Below are positions 42,168 to 51,550 of a stretch of DNA of 64,000 nt, one piece after another. The translations under genes and the position numbers were made by a program. This stretch comes from Amulumruptor sp947039275 (GTDB lineage Bacteria; Bacteroidota; Bacteroidia; Bacteroidales; Muribaculaceae), in assembly GCA_947039275.1 (NCBI GenBank), contig CAMQYL010000015.1:1-64000 (forward strand). The letters are read 5' to 3'. Under the pieces are notes generated by a model. That model worked only from the letters and a program-made list of their open reading frames with translations. It searched no databases and had not been told where the DNA came from. Each line of letters starts with the position of its first letter. Positions within the stretch are counted from its first letter, which is position 1.

Positions 42168-44204
42168 TCACTCTTTTTTGCCGAGCTTGCGGAGGCGGCT
42201 GATTATAGAGCCCTTGTTGCGGGAAAAGATAGCCATCAGACGTTCGATAGGAGTGCCTTTGGCATGCAGTTCCTGGAGTTGGTTGTCATCATCATTGGTC
42301 CAGGCGGTGTAAGCATTGGGATGCAGCTGCTTCTGACGGTCAATGTATGACATGACTGGCTGGGGCTTTACGTTTTCCGATGCTGCGAGGTATTCGCTGA
42401 TAAACGAGGTGAAACGCTCACCGTAGGCATCGCGTTTATGTTCGCCGATACCGAATATGGAGCCGAACGCCTCTATAGTAGTCGGTTTTTCGATAGCCAT
42501 CGCATGGAGCGACTTGTCGGACATGACGATGTATGCGGGCCAATTGTGAGCCTGGGCTATCTCCTGCCGCAGTTCGCGCAGACGTTCATAGAGAATGCGG
42601 TCTTCATGCTTGCCGTCAGCCAGCGCAGATTCGGCAGTGACTCCCTTTCGACGCTCTTTGGTCTTCTTGACCTCCGCTGTCTCGCGCACCACGGCAGCAA
42701 GCTGAGCCCTGCGGTGACCAAAGAGCACTTCCCGTCCGAGGGATGTGACCCGAAGATGACGGTCATCATCATAGGCTATCTCAATGAATCCCATATGGAG
42801 CATCTGGAGCAGGTAGTCCTGCCAGTCGCGAAATGAGATGTCACGCCCGGCTCCGAAAGTTTTGAGCCTGTGATAGCCACGCGCCACCACTTCCGGCGAC
42901 ATAGATCCACGCAGTATCTCGGCTGTGAGAGTCAGACCGATCTGCTGGTCGGCACGCATGATGGCTGACAAGGCTTTCTGCACCAGCACAGTGCCGTCAA
43001 AATACACGGGCGGATTATGGCACACGTCACAGTTGCCACACTGGCAGTCCGACTCCTCGCCGAAATAGTTGAGGAGTATGCGACGGCGGCACACCTGCGC
43101 CTCGGCATACTCCTGCATACGGTTGAGCTTCTCGTGAGCTATTTCGCGCTGACCGCTCGTGTCGGCGAAGCTGCGGAGCGCGATAATATCAGCCACATTG
43201 AAAAAAAGCAGAGTCTCCGACGGCAGTCCATCCCTGCCTCCGCGTCCTATCTCCTGATAGAAACTCTCTATGCTCTTGGGGAGATTGTAGTGGATGACAT
43301 AGCGGACATTGCTCTTGTCGATGCCCATACCGAAAGCTATGGTAGCCACAACAACATCTATGCGGTCATTGATAAAATCTTCCTGCACCCGGTTTCGCTC
43401 CACTATAGGGAGTCCCGCATGATATACGCCCACCGACACCCCTTTAGCGCGGAGTTTCTCGGCAAGTTTTTCTGTGATACGGCGTGACAGACAGTAGATG
43501 ATGCCGCTCTCGCGGGGATGCCTGCCGATGACCTGCATGATGGTATGGAGCTTCTCGGCTGCCGACAGACCGCGCTTGACATCAAGGCTCAGATTGGGGC
43601 GGTCAAAGGAGCTGACAAATATCCGCGGCTGACGCAGGCGGAGCTTTTCGACAATATCGGTCTTGGTAAGCTTATCGGCTGTAGCCGTCAGGGCTATGAC
43701 AGGGACATCGAGGAAACGCTCATGAATCACGCCGAGCTGAGTGTACTCAGGGCGGAAATCATGTCCCCACTGCGATATGCAGTGTGCCTCGTCTATGGCA
43801 AAGAGTGACACACGCAGCGACTCGGCGAGCCAGTCAAGCTCCAGCATCAGGCGCTCAGGAGAGATGTAAAGCAATTGTAGCTGTCCGCATCGGAGGCGCT
43901 GGCGTATCTGCCTCTCCTCATCGGCTGAGATGCCGCTGTTGAGCGTCGCAGCCTCTATGCCGTTGGCGCGCAGAGCCTCCACCTGATCCTTCATGAGCGA
44001 AATCAACGGTGACACCACCACTGCCGTCCCCTCCATCATCAGAGCCGGGATCTGATAGCAGAGCGACTTGCCACCACCCGTGGGCATCAGCACCAGCGCG
44101 TCGCTGCCCGAGGTGACCGCCTCTATGATTTCCCTCTGCATCGGGCGGAACTCGTCGTAGCCGAAATTAGACTTCAATATCTGTAGAGCCTTTTCCATTG
44201 CCAT
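42168..44204 (-). CDS. recQ: ATP-dependent DNA helicase RecQ
   Basis: The protein of about 678 residues has the RecQ helicase core (FRPMQREIIEA, Walker A MPTGGGKSLCYQ, IDEAHCISQWGHDFR, GRGGRDG), the zinc-binding RQC region (cysteines in CRRRILLNYFGE and CQCGNCDVC) and an HRDC domain (LRELRQEIAQAHNWPAYIVM). It resolves forks and recombination intermediates 3' to 5'. The frame extends to 44237, but a minus-strand TAGATTTG box at 44225-44232 puts transcription start after that, so MAMEKALQ (44204 or 44198) is the start. Confidence 0.95.
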   Translation of the reverse strand: MAMEKALQILKSNFGYDEFRPMQREIIEAVTSGSDALVLMPTGGGKSLCYQIPALMMEGTAVVVSPLISLMKDQVEALRANGIEAATLNSGISADEERQIRQRLRCGQLQLLYISPERLMLELDWLAESLRVSLFAIDEAHCISQWGHDFRPEYTQLGVIHERFLDVPVIALTATADKLTKTDIVEKLRLRQPRIFVSSFDRPNLSLDVKRGLSAAEKLHTIMQVIGRHPRESGIIYCLSRRITEKLAEKLRAKGVSVGVYHAGLPIVERNRVQEDFINDRIDVVVATIAFGMGIDKSNVRYVIHYNLPKSIESFYQEIGRGGRDGLPSETLLFFNVADIIALRSFADTSGQREIAHEKLNRMQEYAEAQVCRRRILLNYFGEESDCQCGNCDVCHNPPVYFDGTVLVQKALSAIMRADQQIGLTLTAEILRGSMSPEVVARGYHRLKTFGAGRDISFRDWQDYLLQMLHMGFIEIAYDDDRHLRVTSLGREVLFGHRRAQLAAVVRETAEVKKTKERRKGVTAESALADGKHEDRILYERLRELRQEIAQAHNWPAYIVMSDKSLHAMAIEKPTTIEAFGSIFGIGEHKRDAYGERFTSFISEYLAASENVKPQPVMSYIDRQKQLHPNAYTAWTNDDDNQLQELHAKGTPIERLMAIFSRNKGSIISRLRKLGKKE

Positions 44205-44314
44205 ATCTGTAACTTTCAAGTATGCAAATCTACGCATTACTTGTGATAATCCGTGACTATATGCGCCATAAATCGCGTAGATTCATATGACAAACCTTTC
44301 ACATAACACACGAT

Positions 44315-45529
44315 ATGGCATCAATAAAACTAAAATTCCGCCCCTCCCTCATCACGGATAAGGAAGGTACCCTCTATTATCAGATCATCCATGAGCGCAA
44401 AGTAAGACAGCTCACAAGCGGCTACACCATCGCCTCCGACCAATGGGATAGCCGCCGCTCGACTATAATCTACAGCCGACAGCCAGAACGCCACTCTGAC
44501 ATCCTAACTCTCCGCGAAAGAATCAGAAGCGACATGGAGCGCATAGCCAGGATAGTCAGGAATCTTGACGGCAAGAGGCTTACCTACAGCGCAGACGATG
44601 TGATAGACGAATTCAACCGATACAATCGCGACGGCTCGCTGCGCGTGGTCATGTGCCGCATGATTGACGAGCTGAAGCGACGCGGACAGATGCGCACCGC
44701 CGAGACCTACCGCGCCGCCTTCAACAGTTTCAGCCGCTTCCTGAACCGCAACGGCAGCGATGACATGATGCTCGATGCCATCACTTCCCAGACCATGCTC
44801 TCCTATGAGGCATATCTGAAAGCCCGCGGCAACATGCCCAACACCACATCATTCTACATGCGCATCCTCCGCGCCGTTTACAACCATGCCGTGGAAAGCG
44901 AAATCATCGAAGACCTGCATCCGTTCCGCAAAGTATTCACCGGGGCTGACAAGACCGTGAAACGCGCCCTGCCGCTTGCCCAGTTGAAGAAGATACGCAA
45001 TCTCGACCTCTCGCAGTCGCCCCGTGACGCCCTGGCACGCGACATGTTCATGATGAGTTTTTATCTGCGCGGCATGAGCTTCATCGACATGGCATTTCTG
45101 CGCAAGAGCGACCTCTCTGGCGGCTACATCACATATCGCCGACGCAAGACCGGGCAGCAGCTACGCATACGCTGGACCGCCGAGATGCAGGAAATCCTTG
45201 ACCGTCACCGCCCCAATCCGACCCGCTATCTATTGCCTATAATCATGCGTGAAGACATCAACCAGCGCAACGCCTACCGCAACGCCTCAGAGCGCATCAA
45301 CCGCAGCCTCAGAAAAATAGCCCCGCTCGCAGGTATCCAGATTCCCCTCACCCTCTACTGCGCACGCCACAGCTGGGCATCAGCAGCGCAGACCAAAGGC
45401 ATCCCCCTGAGCGTCATCAGCGAAGGTATGGGACATGATTCCGAAGCCACCACCCGCATCTACCTCGCCTCCATTGACACCGCCTCAGCCGTAGACCGCG
45501 CCAACGCCCTCATCCTCCGCTCCCTCTGA
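44315..45529 (+). CDS. Tyrosine recombinase (integrase fold), probable DNA invertase
   Basis: The 404-residue protein has the Bacteroidota integrase layout: arm-binding domain (about 1-90), SAM-like core-binding domain (about 105-205) and catalytic domain with Arg252 (YLRGMSF), Lys278 (RRRKTG), Arg351 in YCARHSWAS, His374 (GMGH) and nucleophile Tyr383 (RIYLAS). All catalytic residues are intact. It is not next to a tRNA or direct repeats, but ends 17 bp before a 21-bp inverted repeat that bounds a promoter segment. That context points to a phase-variation invertase rather than an element integrase (inference). It is divergent from recQ. Confidence 0.88.
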   Translation: MASIKLKFRPSLITDKEGTLYYQIIHERKVRQLTSGYTIASDQWDSRRSTIIYSRQPERHSDILTLRERIRSDMERIARIVRNLDGKRLTYSADDVIDEFNRYNRDGSLRVVMCRMIDELKRRGQMRTAETYRAAFNSFSRFLNRNGSDDMMLDAITSQTMLSYEAYLKARGNMPNTTSFYMRILRAVYNHAVESEIIEDLHPFRKVFTGADKTVKRALPLAQLKKIRNLDLSQSPRDALARDMFMMSFYLRGMSFIDMAFLRKSDLSGGYITYRRRKTGQQLRIRWTAEMQEILDRHRPNPTRYLLPIIMREDINQRNAYRNASERINRSLRKIAPLAGIQIPLTLYCARHSWASAAQTKGIPLSVISEGMGHDSEATTRIYLASIDTASAVDRANALILRSL

Positions 45530-45545
45530 CCCGCAAAAGTAACAA

Positions 45546-45566
45546 ATCGCCTGGCAAGAGATACGT
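45546..45566 (+). repeat. Left inverted repeat of the invertible segment
   Basis: The 21-bp arm begins atcgcctggcaagagata and ends cgt. It is an exact reverse complement of 45728-45748. Flanking bases on either side do not match, so the repeat boundary is sharp. Confidence 0.93.
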
Positions 45567-45624
45567 TCCGCTCACAAATCTAAGCATAATCACCGATATT
45601 TCAATGGATTTGTTAATATTCTTT

Positions 45625-45655
45625 CAAAATTATTTTCCAAACATCACGCAACAAA
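45625..45655 (-). promoter_or_regulatory. Consensus promoter inside the invertible segment, facing left
   Basis: On the minus strand TTTG (45652-45655) and TAATTTTG (45625-45632) are separated by 19 nt, an exact match to the Bacteroidota promoter form. Transcription would start near 45618 and run antisense into the recombinase 3' end. After inversion it would drive the sigma factor operon. Confidence 0.82.
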
Positions 45656-45727
45656 TCCATCCAATGTTTAGCATCACCGCATCATCAAAAATCCCAACCA
45701 TCTGGCATCCACCGTCTTAACCCCTCT

Positions 45728-45748
45728 ACGTATCTCTTGCCAGGCGAT
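45728..45748 (-). repeat. Right inverted repeat of the invertible segment
   Basis: Exact reverse complement of the left arm; reads acgtatctcttgccaggc then gat. It ends 26 bp before the sigma factor ATG. Confidence 0.93.
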
Positions 45749-45774
45749 ACCCCAAAAACCGACATCATCACACG

Positions 45775-46362
45775 ATGCAAAACATAGACGATTACACCGA
45801 TCAGGAGATAGTCTCGGCTATCCTCAACAGGGACACCAACATCACGAAGGAGTTCCTGTATCGCAAGTGCTATCCCCTGTTCAAAGCTATCTATGACAGA
45901 TATTACACCGACTGCAACGACTGTTTTGAATTCATCAACGAAATCTATGTCTACATCATGTACCCGCATCGCGACACCCATGTTTCCAAACTCGCAAACT
46001 TCGGGTTCAGATGCACCCTGACGATGTGGCTCAAGATAGTCGCTGAAAATTTCTGCCATCAGCTATACACGCGCAAAATCGAGCTGACCGAACAAAAAGA
46101 GACCGCTGGTGATAGAAACCTGCCCGACGACGACTCTTTAGAGTCAGCGACAAGAAATCTCGACATGCACGATCTCGCCAACATACTCGCATCGATGCCC
46201 AATGAGCGTTACCGCAAGCTCATTGAGCACCGCTACGTCGACGAAAAAACCAACGAAGAGACCGCATCCCTGCTCGGGCTGAGCATGCCCAACTATTACA
46301 ACGTGCACCGCCGCGCCAAATCCCAATTCTGCACCGAGCTGAGAAAGGAGGGACTGCTATGA
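45775..46362 (+). CDS. ECF-like sigma-70 family RNA polymerase sigma factor
   Basis: The 195-residue protein has a sigma region 2 (YTDQEIVSAILNRDTNITKEF and the following helices with DCFEFINEIYVYI) and region 4 helix-turn-helix (MPNERYRKLIEHRYVDEKTN, ETASLLGLSMPNYYNVHRRA). It is divergent from housekeeping ECF sigmas. It is the first gene after the invertible promoter and overlaps the next gene by 4 bp. A sigma factor at the head could amplify the switch by driving this or other operons (inference). Confidence 0.85.
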   Translation: MQNIDDYTDQEIVSAILNRDTNITKEFLYRKCYPLFKAIYDRYYTDCNDCFEFINEIYVYIMYPHRDTHVSKLANFGFRCTLTMWLKIVAENFCHQLYTRKIELTEQKETAGDRNLPDDDSLESATRNLDMHDLANILASMPNERYRKLIEHRYVDEKTNEETASLLGLSMPNYYNVHRRAKSQFCTELRKEGLL

Positions 46363-46760
46363 TCCCCGACCATCTGCTCAAAAAAATCAACAGCCTCGCC
46401 GACCTCCCCCTCTCCGAAGAACTCCTCGGCACCTATCTCGAAGGTAACCTGCGAGGCAGTGAACTGCGTGAAGTACAATCTATGATTGGATATAATTCCG
46501 CGCTGTATGACATCTGCAACATAGAAAATACATTAGAATCCTTAACAGATTCGTTTATCGGCACAGACTTATCTACGACCTTTGAGTTAGATGGATACAA
46601 TGCACTTATTGATCCAGTGTTTGACCAATTAGAACTGCCTGTCATCAATCTGCCAGAGACGGAAGTAGCGGTAGACATAGATTCATCATATGACACCCTT
46701 TGTCATGACGATAATAGCATCTATGACACAAATAATATCAACCATCTATTAGATAATTGA
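46359..46760 (+). CDS. Short acidic protein, possible anti-sigma-like partner
   Basis: The 133-residue protein has no membrane segment. Its N-terminus (LSEELLGTYLEGNLRGSELREV) resembles the zinc-finger/anti-sigma pattern 'YLEGxLxxxExxxVE' but lacks the His and Cys ligands. The rest is acidic with no recognised motif. The ATGA overlap with the sigma gene implies coupled translation and so a direct partner of the sigma factor (inference). Confidence 0.62.
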   Translation: MIPDHLLKKINSLADLPLSEELLGTYLEGNLRGSELREVQSMIGYNSALYDICNIENTLESLTDSFIGTDLSTTFELDGYNALIDPVFDQLELPVINLPETEVAVDIDSSYDTLCHDDNSIYDTNNINHLLDN

Positions 46761-46765
46761 TTGCC

Positions 46766-47761
46766 ATGTCTGGACTTTCTACCATCTTAGAAACACTACA
46801 AGGTACGGGATGCTCTCCGTTCTTCATCACGAGTGCTATGCAGTCTGCCTATTTCGGCAACAAAGCCCGCAAGCATCAAGCGGAACTGATGGAAGCAAAT
46901 ATTGAGTTCAAGGAGCGAATGCAGGAACTTAAGAACCAGTATCAACGTCAACGCATTGACGAACAGGCAAGCTTTCGCAGAGAAAGCTATGAACTGGGGC
47001 GTCAATTTCTAATCCGCCAGACAATCATACAGAATCAGTCACGCAGAAAACAGATAGAATTCCGGGATTTCCTAAATCATAACTACTGGCCACTAGAAAC
47101 GGATGTGTACACCGTATTGGATATGCAGAAGGACATATTGGAACATAAGACCATCGTCCCTCTCAATGTCATCGTTGCCAAAACAGAGCTGACCTCCGAT
47201 CGCAAGAATATCTACCGCTATGAACAATTCTACGAGGAACTAACCGACAGTCTACGCCCCCTCCTCGGGAGTATAACTATCGAGAAAAAACCTTGGAAAA
47301 ACCTGGTACAGAGTCGTATCGGCGAGGCAATGAATGTCAATTTCATAATGAGTGGCATCCCTACCCTGATTGTATTCCCCTATCATATGGGTGATACCAT
47401 AGGCATTGAAACTGCATATTGGTCATTTGGACGTGGGCTCCAATCAATGTCACATCGCAAACTGCTTAAAATCCACAATATCAGCCAAGACGCAATCTCT
47501 GTTACAGTTCTTAATGCTGTAAAAGCCACCATAGGCATGACCCGGGATGCATATATGCTTGCCGAATACCATCTGCCTGTGACATACCCCGACATCGCCG
47601 AGACTGAAGTGATAGACGATCCCGCACTCCGCCAAGCCTTGTCTGACCATTACACCGAAATGGGCAAATTAATCGCTACTGAAGAATTCAGTCAGTTATG
47701 TCTACCCGACGAACTTACTGCTATGCGCCAATCCCTGAAGTCTAACCTATTAAAAAACTGA
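46766..47761 (+). CDS. Coiled-coil protein related to the N-terminus of the dynamin-like protein
   Basis: The 331-residue protein has a short hydrophobic N-terminus, a charged coiled coil (about 30-85, KARKHQAELMEANIEFKERM and following) and a beta-rich domain (NYWPLETDVYTV, VPLNVIVAK, IPTLIVFPYHMGDTIG, YWSFGRGL). The same elements recur in order in the first 280 residues of the next gene product (NWPLMVPPYVI, IPLNCILAS, VPTLVISPIIKNDKL, YWWGLS). The ATG at 46766 is preferred to a TTG at 46757. It has no catalytic motif and is likely a partner of the GTPase. Confidence 0.75.
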   Translation: MSGLSTILETLQGTGCSPFFITSAMQSAYFGNKARKHQAELMEANIEFKERMQELKNQYQRQRIDEQASFRRESYELGRQFLIRQTIIQNQSRRKQIEFRDFLNHNYWPLETDVYTVLDMQKDILEHKTIVPLNVIVAKTELTSDRKNIYRYEQFYEELTDSLRPLLGSITIEKKPWKNLVQSRIGEAMNVNFIMSGIPTLIVFPYHMGDTIGIETAYWSFGRGLQSMSHRKLLKIHNISQDAISVTVLNAVKATIGMTRDAYMLAEYHLPVTYPDIAETEVIDDPALRQALSDHYTEMGKLIATEEFSQLCLPDELTAMRQSLKSNLLKN

Positions 47762-47768
47762 CCGAACT

Positions 47769-50700
47769 ATGCCATTACCATTACTTCCTTTTTTATCTAC
47801 GTTGGCAATCCAAGTCGGATCAGCTTGGTACAACAATCGCAAGAACAAGGCGCATAGCGCAGAAATGGCTCGCAAACAGCAGGCTTATGAGGAAAAAGTC
47901 ACGCGGGAAGGAATTGAGAACGCCCGTGCCGAATTTGCCGAGATGTGTGCTCTCCAGCGGGAGCTTGACCGTGAGATGCAACACGACCGTCTGAAGCTTA
48001 TCAAAGACAGCCATCACGAAAGCATCACTCTTGAAGCCTATGCCGAATCGCTCAGAAACTGGCCTCTGATGGTGCCTCCATACGTCATCAAAAATGAAAG
48101 TATCCTTAGTCTTGAAGCCGAAACTGATCAGGCAATCCCGTTAAACTGCATACTTGCATCGTCATCAGACGGAAACTTCAATAATGCCATATATTTCAGA
48201 TTGGAAGAGAATCTCGCCGACTTCTGCTCCAGGTACTGGAACGTATCAGCAGTTAAATCCATACGTTTCCTCCAGGAAACATGGCGTGACACATATTCCG
48301 ATGCCGACTCGAAGCGTAAGAATCTCTACGTTCATCTCAAGCATGTCCCTACCCTTGTCATATCACCTATTATAAAGAACGACAAACTATTGTTCCGCTT
48401 CTACTGGTGGGGCTTGTCTGTCAATCCCACCGAAGCACATGTGGACGAAGTCAACGAATTAGACCCCGAACTGACCATTCCTATAACAAGAAACCAGAAG
48501 TACACTCAAGAAGAAATAGCTCAAATCCTCGATGAATGCACCCCAAAACTGGAAGCATTCATCAGTTACTTCGCCGACCTCTACTACTGGAACTTCTACA
48601 AAGAGTCCCCCACTCTCCCTTCACTGATTTCCTCAACGCATGAACTGAGGACACTGCGAAATACATTTGCAGCAGAGGGATTTAGAAATGGCTTATTGAG
48701 AGGCTTCGAAGAGTCCAGTAATGCCGATTTAATTTCTACCTTAACTTGCTATAAATCAATACTGGCACTCAATCACACAATAACACCAAAAGAGAAGCAA
48801 ACTTTATTACAAAAGATTGCATCAATATTGCATTTGAGCATTGATAGAGATGACTTCGACATCAGCAGCCTGATATATAAGCATAACATCTGTCAGGTGT
48901 TATCAGCTGAAGAAACAAAACTTTTAAACGAGATAATTACCGACATCGATAATCTTTCAACAAACACATCGCATACAATGACATCAAACAATCTTCCCAC
49001 CGCTAACTCTTCAAAAAACATGACAGCCAAAGAATACTCAATATATCGAGACGAGTTGCTGACACTAATCAACGACATCAAGAAAATCTCTTATCTCCCG
49101 AAAGCGCAAGAAGCCGCATTCAACGACACCGAGAGGAAAATCCAAGAAGACCAATTCTCAGTAGCGCTCATAGGAGAATTCCAGGGTGGAAAATCAACGA
49201 CATTTGATGCCCTATGCGGAGGTCGTGAAATTTCGCCAAGAGGCAACAACATCAAAACCTCAGCATGTAAAATCACGGCTACTAATATAGCCGGGGATGG
49301 CGAAGAATGTGCTTTCGTCACATGGAAATCCGATGCTGAGTTAGTGCAGACTATGAGTCCTCTTTTAGAAGCGTTTTGCACTCCGGAAGATTTTGGATAT
49401 GAAGCCGGACCAGGGAAGGTATTTTCTTACAGCGATCAGATAAAATTCACAAATCCGCGTCATATCAAAGTTTTAAAAGAAGCAATCGAATCCGCCAAAG
49501 ATGCGACCACTGATAGCATTAGCGACATACTGCCCATCGCACAGTTCATAGTGGAGTTCTATGACAGCACAAAGGAGATACGGAAACAAACAAAATTCAC
49601 AATTCAAGAAGCCTATCCCCTGATGACTTTCCCATCAAAAATGATGGAACGACATAATGCTTCAGACAAGCAGGTGTCGGATTTCAGCCCTTCAGAGGCG
49701 GCGTTTGCCTTCGTGCAGACGGTCAATTGCCGCATCCATTCCAAGCAACTTGAATCGTTAGGTTGTACGTTTATAGACTGTCCAGGACTTTTTGCAAGTG
49801 AATATGACACATCTATTGCAATGAGCACCATCAACACATCTGATGCTGTACTATATCTGTGCGGTGGAGACAAAGCCATGGGACAAGAAGACAAAAGAGC
49901 AATCCGTAAGATCTGGGATAATGGGTTAATCGGAAATCCAGATTTCACAGGTGAAAATATATTTTTCGCCATCAACCAACGAAAATCTCAAAATGAGACA
50001 TCGTTCATCGCTAATGATTTGTCTCAGATAAACGAGATAGGATTTCCCAAAGAGACGCTTCCGTTATACAACGCCTATCTGTACTATTATGCACAGTTCG
50101 GCATCAGTTATGTCAACGGCACTCTTGATTCCTATACCTTAGATCGCTTTTTGCACTCTTCTGCTAAAGCATACGGCAGTATAGAAGAAAAATGGGTAAT
50201 AGAAGTGAACAGAGCCTTAATCCGTCTTGAACTTGACGAAGATGTCTCTATCAAAGACCTAACCATCGATTCTGCTACAGCACTACTCAAACTTTCTCAA
50301 AGTGAGACTTTGTTTGATCCCATCAATGACTATATCGTCAAGAACCGTGCACATGCCATACTCGTTGAAAATGGTGCGCTGAAAATCCAAGAGGGACTGC
50401 AGACTATTCAAAATACTCTGCGAGTCATGGAAGACAGTGCGCGTAAGAGTGTGGCTGAGAGAGCCGAGGAGGCTAAAAAAGCCCGACAGGAACTGGATAA
50501 GTTCTGCGACCATGTTGATGAACTAATCAGATCAGCTTTCACAGAGAAACTAAAAAAAGAATATACCGCCAAAGTGTATGAGAGGTATTTCGCAGACGCA
50601 ACGATGATAGAGACAGTCGCGTTTGAGGCTACAAAATCTCTGCTAACGCTCAGCAAAAAAAGGAGTACCAAATGGTTAGCCATCAAAAGCAAATTCAGCC

Positions 50701-51542
50701 ATGAAGCAGACGAGGAATTAAAAGGAAGCATCGGTACACTGATAAACTCAGCTTTCAATCAGACCGTAACAGAGATTGTCAAAAAATGGGTAACAATCCA
50801 CTATAATGACAAGGATACTGATTTCAATGACATTATCATTCCTGTAGTGAAAAGATTATCTGAAGACATTCACAACGAATGGTCAGTAATCACCACAAAA
50901 ATGCCTATACTAAGTACTCTGATACCTTTTGAGACAAGGACAACCCTAAGCAGTATTGAGTTCGACCGCTCAATAGGCAGCAGATCGGTTGATAATAACA
51001 CCTTAGAAAGGACTGTCAGTGCCGCAATCAATGACATCATCAATCAGATTACGGTACCCATCATAGCGACAATCGTGGGAGCAATTATATGGCACATATG
51101 TGATTTGCTCTTTTTAGGAGGAATAGGACTTATTGCCTCAGCAATTGCTGCCGCGCTTGCCTGGCTTGGTAAAATAACTCCAGATGAAATCAAATCGCCT
51201 CAGGATTTCAAAGGCAAAAGTAAAGACCTCTTTGAGCAGGTACAATCAAAACTTACAATGACACTGATGAAGCCTAACGTCAAGTCAGAAATCTGTTTCA
51301 AAGAAGATGGACTCATCAGTGTGATAAACAACGACATGGAGACCTATGAGGCGTTCTACCGGAAAATGCTTGCTGATAAAAAAACAGAATTAGACAACAA
51401 CATCCGCAAATCCGAGGAAGAGTACGCGAGCAAGAAAGATGAGCTAATGAACATCGCCCAAGAATCCCAAAGAGTACTGGAGCACGAGGTACAACCCTTA
51501 AGCAAAAAACTCGCTGCTTTTATCAAACGGGTTACGAAGTAG
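47769..51542 (+). CDS. Large dynamin-like GTPase with membrane-inserting segment
   Basis: The 1257-residue protein joins an N-terminal coiled coil and beta domain (1-280, shared with the preceding protein), a helical linker and a dynamin-type G domain. The P-loop GEFQGGKST is at 469-477, the G3 motif DCPG at 670-673 and a degenerate G4 NQRK near 736. A long helical stalk with RAEEAKKARQELDKF follows, then two hydrophobic helices (about 1094-1136) and a C-terminal coiled coil. Bacterial dynamin-like proteins oligomerise on and remodel membranes; some act in stress or phage defence. It is far larger than typical BDLPs (about 600-700). It is in the cassette's A+T-rich part. Confidence 0.82.
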   Translation: MPLPLLPFLSTLAIQVGSAWYNNRKNKAHSAEMARKQQAYEEKVTREGIENARAEFAEMCALQRELDREMQHDRLKLIKDSHHESITLEAYAESLRNWPLMVPPYVIKNESILSLEAETDQAIPLNCILASSSDGNFNNAIYFRLEENLADFCSRYWNVSAVKSIRFLQETWRDTYSDADSKRKNLYVHLKHVPTLVISPIIKNDKLLFRFYWWGLSVNPTEAHVDEVNELDPELTIPITRNQKYTQEEIAQILDECTPKLEAFISYFADLYYWNFYKESPTLPSLISSTHELRTLRNTFAAEGFRNGLLRGFEESSNADLISTLTCYKSILALNHTITPKEKQTLLQKIASILHLSIDRDDFDISSLIYKHNICQVLSAEETKLLNEIITDIDNLSTNTSHTMTSNNLPTANSSKNMTAKEYSIYRDELLTLINDIKKISYLPKAQEAAFNDTERKIQEDQFSVALIGEFQGGKSTTFDALCGGREISPRGNNIKTSACKITATNIAGDGEECAFVTWKSDAELVQTMSPLLEAFCTPEDFGYEAGPGKVFSYSDQIKFTNPRHIKVLKEAIESAKDATTDSISDILPIAQFIVEFYDSTKEIRKQTKFTIQEAYPLMTFPSKMMERHNASDKQVSDFSPSEAAFAFVQTVNCRIHSKQLESLGCTFIDCPGLFASEYDTSIAMSTINTSDAVLYLCGGDKAMGQEDKRAIRKIWDNGLIGNPDFTGENIFFAINQRKSQNETSFIANDLSQINEIGFPKETLPLYNAYLYYYAQFGISYVNGTLDSYTLDRFLHSSAKAYGSIEEKWVIEVNRALIRLELDEDVSIKDLTIDSATALLKLSQSETLFDPINDYIVKNRAHAILVENGALKIQEGLQTIQNTLRVMEDSARKSVAERAEEAKKARQELDKFCDHVDELIRSAFTEKLKKEYTAKVYERYFADATMIETVAFEATKSLLTLSKKRSTKWLAIKSKFSHEADEELKGSIGTLINSAFNQTVTEIVKKWVTIHYNDKDTDFNDIIIPVVKRLSEDIHNEWSVITTKMPILSTLIPFETRTTLSSIEFDRSIGSRSVDNNTLERTVSAAINDIINQITVPIIATIVGAIIWHICDLLFLGGIGLIASAIAAALAWLGKITPDEIKSPQDFKGKSKDLFEQVQSKLTMTLMKPNVKSEICFKEDGLISVINNDMETYEAFYRKMLADKKTELDNNIRKSEEEYASKKDELMNIAQESQRVLEHEVQPLSKKLAAFIKRVTK

Positions 51543-51550
51543 AAACCATA

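Larger units (their letters stand above)
45546..45748. other. Invertible promoter segment (inverted repeats plus promoter)
   Basis: A 203-bp intergenic segment lies between the tyrosine recombinase and a sigma factor gene. Its ends are perfect 21-bp inverted repeats and its 161-bp interior has no gene but carries a consensus promoter. By symmetry, inversion would move the -7 box to 45662-45669, facing right, with the sigma ATG about 100 bp downstream. The orientation shown lacks a rightward TAnnTTTG box in or after the segment. This is the classical layout of Bacteroides phase-variable loci. Confidence 0.82.

Noticed and set aside
44315..45529. Integrase as the end of a prophage or conjugative element
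   Set aside because: No tRNA, direct att repeats, phage structural or transfer genes are seen; the inverted repeats fit an invertase better.
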